A DNA stretch of 64,000 nt from positions 1 through 64,000 of the forward strand of contig NZ_LAYY01000017.1 in NCBI RefSeq assembly GCF_000986785.1, read 5' to 3'. Each line of letters starts with the position of its first letter. Within the stretch, counting starts at the first letter, position 1. Source of the DNA: Mesobacillus campisalis. Lineage in GTDB: Bacteria; Bacillota; Bacilli; Bacillales; Cytobacillaceae. Both the position numbers and the translations under genes were made by a program. Shown here in pieces: positions 60,043-64,000 of the stretch. The notes under the pieces are model-generated. The model was given only the letters and a program-made list of their open reading frames with translations. It was not told the origin of the DNA and made no database searches.

Positions 60043-60789
60043 TCACATAATGGCCTTGAATGCTTTACTTAAACTATTCAAAAAAGGAACATCCAGTTTG
60101 GCGGGACTGCGATTCAGGTAAAAGGCATGATTAGGCTTTATGCCGATAATACTGGGAGAGATCCCCATTATTTGCAGCTCTTTGATAAGCATGATGAAGG
60201 CATCGACACCTTCATCTGTCAAAGTACCGACACCATTAAAATCAAACAGAATGTCCTCGTAGTCTCCATCATGTGCTTTATGCATGATTCTTTCCTCGTT
60301 TTGCTGGATAAGCTTCTGGTCAAGGTTTCCAAACAGAGGCACAAGAGCTGTACCTTTGGTCAATTTAATAAAAGGGCAGGAAAGGCTTTTGATTTCGTTT
60401 AAGCTCTTTTCGACTTGCTCCTTCTTTTCCAAAAGTTCCAAATTGGTTTCAGCCAATCGCAGACGATGTTTCTCCACGATGCTCTCAAGCTCTGCCAGGC
60501 GATGGTCTTTCTGCAGGCAGATGATATGGCCTTCGCTTTTATCCCAGACCACACTGACATCGACGAGGGCATAAGGTGAGTCCTTAGTCTTCATGATCAA
60601 TTCGCCTTCTGCCCTTTCATCCTTCTTGGCAAGAAGCTGAGCAGCTTTATTTCTGCTCTCCCAATCCACCAAGTCAAGGAAGTTGCCGGAAGGTTCATAG
60701 ATTTCCAGGCTCCTGTCGGATACAGTAAGAATGGCGAAATCTGTGCTGATGCGGAAATAGGGCTGCGGTAAAAATTTAGTAGGACACAC
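60043..60789 (-). CDS. PAS-coiled coil-STAS protein (RsbR-like)
   Basis: 248 aa from GTG, overlapping the upstream gene by 14 bases. Residues about 10-95 look like a PAS-type sensor, 97-135 form a coiled coil and 139-248 a STAS domain. The STAS part has LVPLFGNLD, DFNGVGTLTD and IIGIKPN, the RsbR pattern. In RsbRA from memory, phosphorylated threonines sit in VDT and LTGI; here the aligned residues look like Asp192 and Ile, so both sites seem lost. It may bind RsbS/RsbT-like stressosome partners. It is the last gene of an operon with a cobalamin sensor. Confidence 0.8.
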   Translation of the reverse strand: MCPTKFLPQPYFRISTDFAILTVSDRSLEIYEPSGNFLDLVDWESRNKAAQLLAKKDERAEGELIMKTKDSPYALVDVSVVWDKSEGHIICLQKDHRLAELESIVEKHRLRLAETNLELLEKKEQVEKSLNEIKSLSCPFIKLTKGTALVPLFGNLDQKLIQQNEERIMHKAHDGDYEDILFDFNGVGTLTDEGVDAFIMLIKELQIMGISPSIIGIKPNHAFYLNRSPAKLDVPFLNSLSKAFKAIM

Positions 60790-61447
60790 TTGATTTCACT
60801 CCAGGGGGATGACGCTTAATCCAATCTCTCACGTCCTCCAGATTTTTCATAAAGATCGTCTTCTTTGAGCCATACCGCGAAAACTCATAGTGAGACAGCA
60901 GGCGGCCCCCAATCATAACGATTGGGCGATTTGGTAATTTCTCAAGCTCGGCAATATAGGGATTAAGATGTTCGGCATGATACAGAATGGAAAAGGAGAG
61001 GCAAATCACATCCGGCTGCCAGTCCACTGCCGTTTTTTTCGCATATTCGAGCGGGAGATTTGGACCGTGGAATCTTGTCGTCCACCCAGCTTCACTGAAT
61101 AATTGGGAAGCCATTTTGATTCCCAGGTAATGCTGTTCACTTTCGACGCATAGAAACATGGCTTTTTTTGAATTGGAAGGATTCTGTTCTTTCTTTTTCT
61201 CCATTTGGTAGCGGGCAAGCAAAAAATCGCAGGTTGAAGTAGCCAGATGTTCGTCGGCCACCGAGATTTTATTGGTTTCCCACAAAGAACCGATATGCCC
61301 CATGCCGGCAGTAATGATATGTTCATATATATATAGGCTGTCTTTGCCTTTTTTTCTGTATTCATTGATATATTCCCAGGCCTCATCCTGATTTCCTTCA
61401 AGCAGCAGCTGGGCAAGAGCGGCTCCGTGTTCGTGCAAGATTCTCAC
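60776..61447 (-). CDS. stand-alone cobalamin-binding sensor protein (CarH-type light-sensing domains, no DNA-binding domain)
   Basis: About 220 aa. A helical cap (about 10-85) holds W56, nine residues, then E66-H67 (Wx9EH, the AdoCbl photoreceptor signature). The B12-binding fold (about 95-215) carries E104-x-H106-x-x-G109, whose His would coordinate cobalt. The DNA-binding part of CarH is missing. GTG at 61447 or TTG at 61438 could start; GAGGTG fits TTG better (six bases). It overlaps the STAS gene, which suggests direct partnership. Methyltransferase-type B12 domains usually have DxHxxG and no Wx9EH. Confidence 0.85.
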   Translation of the reverse strand: MRILHEHGAALAQLLLEGNQDEAWEYINEYRKKGKDSLYIYEHIITAGMGHIGSLWETNKISVADEHLATSTCDFLLARYQMEKKKEQNPSNSKKAMFLCVESEQHYLGIKMASQLFSEAGWTTRFHGPNLPLEYAKKTAVDWQPDVICLSFSILYHAEHLNPYIAELEKLPNRPIVMIGGRLLSHYEFSRYGSKKTIFMKNLEDVRDWIKRHPPGVKSSVSY

Positions 61448-61462
61448 CTCGATTTGTTATGA

Positions 61463-61822
61463 CTAGCTGTCATTTCCTTTTTTCAGGGAGTGGATTGCAC
61501 TCTCCAGTATTTCGTTATATTTCGGAGCATTTGCGCGCTCATGCTTGGTAAACGCATTTTGCAGCCTGCAGAAGTTATCAACGAGATGCTCTGTTGCCAT
61601 TCCGCGGGAAGTGAGTATCCCGTCCAGCCAATGGGCGTAATCAATAAAAGATTGCGGGTTTCCAAGAAAAAGGGCCGTTTCTAAATGTTTTAGATGGTGA
61701 CCATTATCTTCCCGGCATTTTTCAACTCCGCGTTCCCCGAATTTTTCAAGGAGAACCGGAAAATCCTGATAAATTCCCTGGGTGACTTCGTCAATAATTT
61801 CATTTCTTCTTGTGATCGTCAT
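61463..61822 (-). CDS. helical protein of the B12/STAS operon, 119 aa
   Basis: All-helical by appearance, with ITRRNEIIDEVTQGIYQDFP, GHHLKHLETALFLGNPQSFIDYAHW (positions about 41-65) and a third helix pair around SRGMATEHLVDNFCRLQNAF. The His-rich segment suggests a possible cofactor or metal site, and the layout recalls globin-like or four-helix sensors of RsbR paralogues. Not a known family to me. ATG overlaps the upstream stop (ATGA) and has AGGAGAG; 15 bases separate it from the B12 gene. Confidence 0.7.
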   Translation of the reverse strand: MTITRRNEIIDEVTQGIYQDFPVLLEKFGERGVEKCREDNGHHLKHLETALFLGNPQSFIDYAHWLDGILTSRGMATEHLVDNFCRLQNAFTKHERANAPKYNEILESAIHSLKKGNDS

Positions 61823-62124
61823 TCAGCGACTCTCCTGTAGCGCTGGACCTTTGGCTTGATGGATGCCAGTTCCTGGTCAGGATAATTTTTTTCCAGTTCG
61901 TGAACCTTTTTATACGCATCGCTGGTTATGTAGTTAAGGTAATCTTCTTTCGTTTCCCAGCAGATTTGAACAGTAAGCTCAGAAGGAACCTGTTCGTTCT
62001 GCAGCAATTGGAAAGACAGAAACCCTTTATACGTATCTACCAATTTGGATCTATTTTGATAGATGGCAATCACTTCTTCTGCTTTGTCATCGGGTACTGC
62101 CACTGTGCTGTGAACAATATACAT
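61819..62124 (-). CDS. antibiotic-biosynthesis-monooxygenase (ABM)-domain protein, haem-monooxygenase-like
   Basis: 101 aa ferredoxin-like ABM fold: MYIVHSTVAVPDDKAEEV, YQNRSKLVDTYKGFLSFQLL, then WETKEDYLNYITSDAYK. Such dimers include HmoA/HmoB-type haem degraders and cofactor-free oxygenases. ATG at 62124 follows GGAGGAACAG and opens the four-gene operon; the frame stays open further up but without site. The role in the operon is unclear; tetrapyrrole or oxidant chemistry would suit a B12 sensor and the divergent sodF. Confidence 0.8.
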   Translation of the reverse strand: MYIVHSTVAVPDDKAEEVIAIYQNRSKLVDTYKGFLSFQLLQNEQVPSELTVQICWETKEDYLNYITSDAYKKVHELEKNYPDQELASIKPKVQRYRRVAE

Positions 62125-62383
62125 GAACTGTTCCTCCAATTGTAAAAGGTCAGTGCCAGGCACCGCCATTATTCCTCGCTCTAATAAACCACAGTTAATT
62201 ATAACCTTATAGTTTCATTGTTTCAAATCTCCCAAATTATGTTTCCACTATGGTCACCTGTGCTGTTGCAGGATGTTGTATAAACTTTCTGCACATTGCG
62301 GGAACTGACTTATAATTAAAGGCAACTTGGACTGAACCTCATCATATTCTGTTACGGATGCTGATCTAGGGGAGGAGAAAGAA

Positions 62384-63280
62384 ATGACCGATGGAGCTTA
62401 CAGAGAGTCATTGGCCGAATGGTTGGAAAATATAGAGCTGGTTTGGGTAAACGCAAGGGAACAGCTGAAGCAAGCGGTCGAAGAAGAGGATCTAAAGGAT
62501 TGGGAACGCGAGCTGACGTTTTTAAAAGCGGAAACGGAAAATCTGGATGCAATGGAACTATATAACAGGGCAGATGTTCTTCAGAAAAACATGGAGGGTA
62601 TTTTCCATTTGGCAGGCTTGGAATTGGAGAGGCAGGAGGAGGAAAGGGTTCAGCCTGTACCGATTGGGGGCCATCGTCTGCCCCCGCTTCCGTACCGCTA
62701 TAGCGCTCTTGAGCCAGTGATAGCAGAGGAAATTATGAGGCTGCATCACACTAAACATCATCAAAGTTATGTAGACGGACTGAACAAAGCAGAAAGAGAA
62801 ATGAAGAAAGCCAGGGATACTGGGGATTTTGCCTTAATCAAGCATTGGGAAAGAGAAGCCGCCTTCCATGGTTCGGGCCACTACCTGCATACGATTTTCT
62901 GGAGCATCATGAGCCCGGATGGCGGCGGGAAGCCAGGAGGAAAACTGGCTGAAGCCATCAATGCCTCCTTCGGCAGTTTTAACAAGTTCAAAAGGCATTT
63001 CTCGGAAGCGGCCAAAAATGTGGAAGCAGTTGGATGGGCCATTCTTGTATGGGCTCCCCGTTCCCACCGCCTGGAAATCCTTACCGCGGAAAAACACCAG
63101 AACCTTACCCAGTGGGACAATATTCCGCTCCTTGTCCTGGATGTCTGGGAGCACGCCTATTATTTGCAATACAAAAATGAACGGGCAAAATATGTGGATA
63201 ATTGGTGGAACGTTGTGAATTGGAAGGAAGTTGAACGCCGTTTTAACCAAGCCCGTGTTCTCCGCTGGGAGCCTTTTTAA
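62384..63280 (+). CDS. sodF: Fe/Mn superoxide dismutase with N-terminal extension
   Basis: 298 aa. Residues 1-90 are an acidic helical extension (possible coiled coil) not present in SodA. The SOD domain (about 98-290) has metal ligands H121 (LHHTKHHQSYV), second His in HGSGHYLHTIFW (about 169), and Asp and His in DVWEHAYY. Similar long SODs are the B. subtilis SodF (YojM is different). ATG after GGGGAGG. Divergent from the B12/STAS operon, with 259 bases between. Confidence 0.93.
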   Translation: MTDGAYRESLAEWLENIELVWVNAREQLKQAVEEEDLKDWERELTFLKAETENLDAMELYNRADVLQKNMEGIFHLAGLELERQEEERVQPVPIGGHRLPPLPYRYSALEPVIAEEIMRLHHTKHHQSYVDGLNKAEREMKKARDTGDFALIKHWEREAAFHGSGHYLHTIFWSIMSPDGGGKPGGKLAEAINASFGSFNKFKRHFSEAAKNVEAVGWAILVWAPRSHRLEILTAEKHQNLTQWDNIPLLVLDVWEHAYYLQYKNERAKYVDNWWNVVNWKEVERRFNQARVLRWEPF

Positions 63281-63388
63281 GCGGAGGGTGGGCATGATAC
63301 TGCTGTCAACTGGGCATCTTCTCCGATAGAATGCACATAAAAAGAAAACCTCCTGTAAACACTAACGTATGTTCTGGAGGTGTAAATC

Positions 63389-63703
63389 ATGGAGTCAGGA
63401 AACTTCGAAAAGATTTATCAGGAATACAAACAGCAAGGTGAAGCCCAGGCAGCAAACGAAATGTCCAATAGCATGCAGACAGGGAAAGAGAAAATAGTGG
63501 CAGTAAGGAAAAATGATGAAGGGGATTTGATTGCCTTCAAAACAGACAGCGGGCGGGAACTGGATTATATTACTGCCCTGGATGAGGCAAAAGCAGGATT
63601 GCTCCAGCATGTGGATGTGTTCCATAAGTACGGGAGGGATATTCTCCGCAGCGAGCCGGATGGTGTAAAAGAGAATAATCTTGATCAGCTGCCTGAATTT
63701 TAA
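63389..63703 (+). CDS. DUF3892-domain protein
   Basis: 104 aa. The C-terminal part follows DUF3892: KIVAVRKNDEGDLIAFKTDS, ALDEAKAG, then a VDVF...GRDILRSEPDG...NNLDQLPEF pattern at about 75-104. Short beta-rich domain of unknown role common in Bacillus. ATG follows TGGAGGTGTAAATC. Own terminator. Confidence 0.85.
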   Translation: MESGNFEKIYQEYKQQGEAQAANEMSNSMQTGKEKIVAVRKNDEGDLIAFKTDSGRELDYITALDEAKAGLLQHVDVFHKYGRDILRSEPDGVKENNLDQLPEF

Positions 63704-63714
63704 TGGCGAGGCTA

Positions 63715-63752
63715 AAGGCTGCCTGCAAGCTATTTGCCTGGCAGCCTTTTCC
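63715..63752 (+). terminator. terminator of the DUF3892 gene
   Basis: AAAGGCTGCC and GGCAGCCTTT pair perfectly around 15 bases, followed by TTCC; a modest T run. Confidence 0.82.
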
Positions 63753-63831
63753 GTTGTATTGAGAAAAGTTCTGAATTTAAAAATAATATAGGTTGATAAA
63801 AAAAGCATTTAAAAGTAAAATGAAGATGAAA

Positions 63832-63845
63832 TGTTAACGTGAACA
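63832..63845. promoter_or_regulatory. LacI-type operator, upstream copy
   Basis: TGTTAACGTGAACA differs at one position from the perfect palindrome 55 bases downstream. Likely auxiliary operator. Confidence 0.65.
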
Positions 63846-63886
63846 AAAAAAGCAACAATAACACGTTTATTTTTTTTGAACTATAT

Positions 63887-63900
63887 TGTTAACGTTAACA
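63887..63900. promoter_or_regulatory. LacI-type operator, perfect palindrome
   Basis: TGTTAACGTTAACA is a perfect 14-base palindrome with the central CG of LacI/GalR operators. It lies 58 bases before the LacI-family start codon, consistent with autoregulation. Confidence 0.8.
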
Positions 63901-63957
63901 TGCTGTTGAAGACAGACTCAATTTGGATAGCGAAAAGTAAAAAAGGAAGGTCAAAAC

Positions 63958-64000
63958 ATGGTTACAATCAAAGATATCGCCAAATTGGCCAATGTGTCAC
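63958..64000 (+). CDS. LacI-family transcriptional regulator (partial, N-terminus)
   Basis: The window ends after 14 codons: MVTIKDIAKLANVS, the usual opening of a LacI/GalR helix-turn-helix. AAGGAAGG lies before the ATG. Two matching operators sit upstream. Confidence 0.9.
   Translation, partial: MVTIKDIAKLANVS

Overview
The window looks like a chromosomal segment of an endospore-forming, facultatively respiring member of the Bacillaceae (Bacillus or Mesobacillus type). The grounds are the rRNA/tRNA cluster with B. subtilis-like gene order, strong AGGAGG ribosome sites with frequent GTG/TTG starts, CotF-type spore coat genes, S-box, THI-box and ZTP riboswitches, a BirA operator before bioB, and a CzrA/CzcD pair. 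No phage, transposase or CRISPR array is visible.

Layout. 1-2324: 23S tail, 5S, nineteen intact tRNA genes plus one tRNA remnant, closed by a terminator. 2.4-12.1 kb: small unknown genes, a two-part DUF2294 protein, aldo/keto reductase, azoreductase, acyl-ACP desaturase, a CarH/LitR-like cobalamin photoreceptor regulator, an ABC exporter pair, a secreted M28 peptidase, and a thioredoxin-like gene with TGA at the first active-site cysteine codon. 12.2-21.5 kb: glutamate-type symporter with threonine synthase, a membrane-anchored phosphate-binding-like protein, a PAS histidine kinase, a secreted M14 peptidase and Ggt. 21.7-24.0 kb: five CotF-like coat genes. 24.1-26.9 kb: bioB and riboswitch-controlled serA. 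27-33 kb: divergent methionine salvage units mtnWXBD and mtnKA, each behind a SAM riboswitch. 33.7-37.6 kb: TPP-riboswitch operon tenI-thiO-thiS-thiG-thiF. 37.7-47.9 kb: housekeeping and transport genes. 48.1-49.4 kb: zinc efflux. 49.5-56.1 kb: formate/molybdenum block (moaA, fdhD, OFA transporter, a second DUF2294 gene, FdhF/YdeP-type oxidoreductase). 56.5-58.9 kb: cydAB. 59-64 kb: a hydrolase, a four-gene operon combining a cobalamin light-sensor domain with an RsbR-like STAS protein, sodF, a DUF3892 gene and the start of a LacI-family regulator.

Four observations deserve most attention. (1) The operon at 60043-62124 joins a stand-alone CarH-type B12 sensor to a PAS-coiled coil-STAS protein beside sodF, suggesting a light or photo-oxidative branch of stress signalling. 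(2) Two short RNA motifs of nearly the same sequence, each running into a terminator, precede the OFA transporter and the FdhF-type gene. (3) TGA replaces the nucleophilic cysteine of a CxxC thioredoxin, either selenocysteine or a nonsense mutation. (4) Intergenic arrays of about 52 bp period recur at three or four places. All functions are inferred from sequence reading alone; no database search was run.
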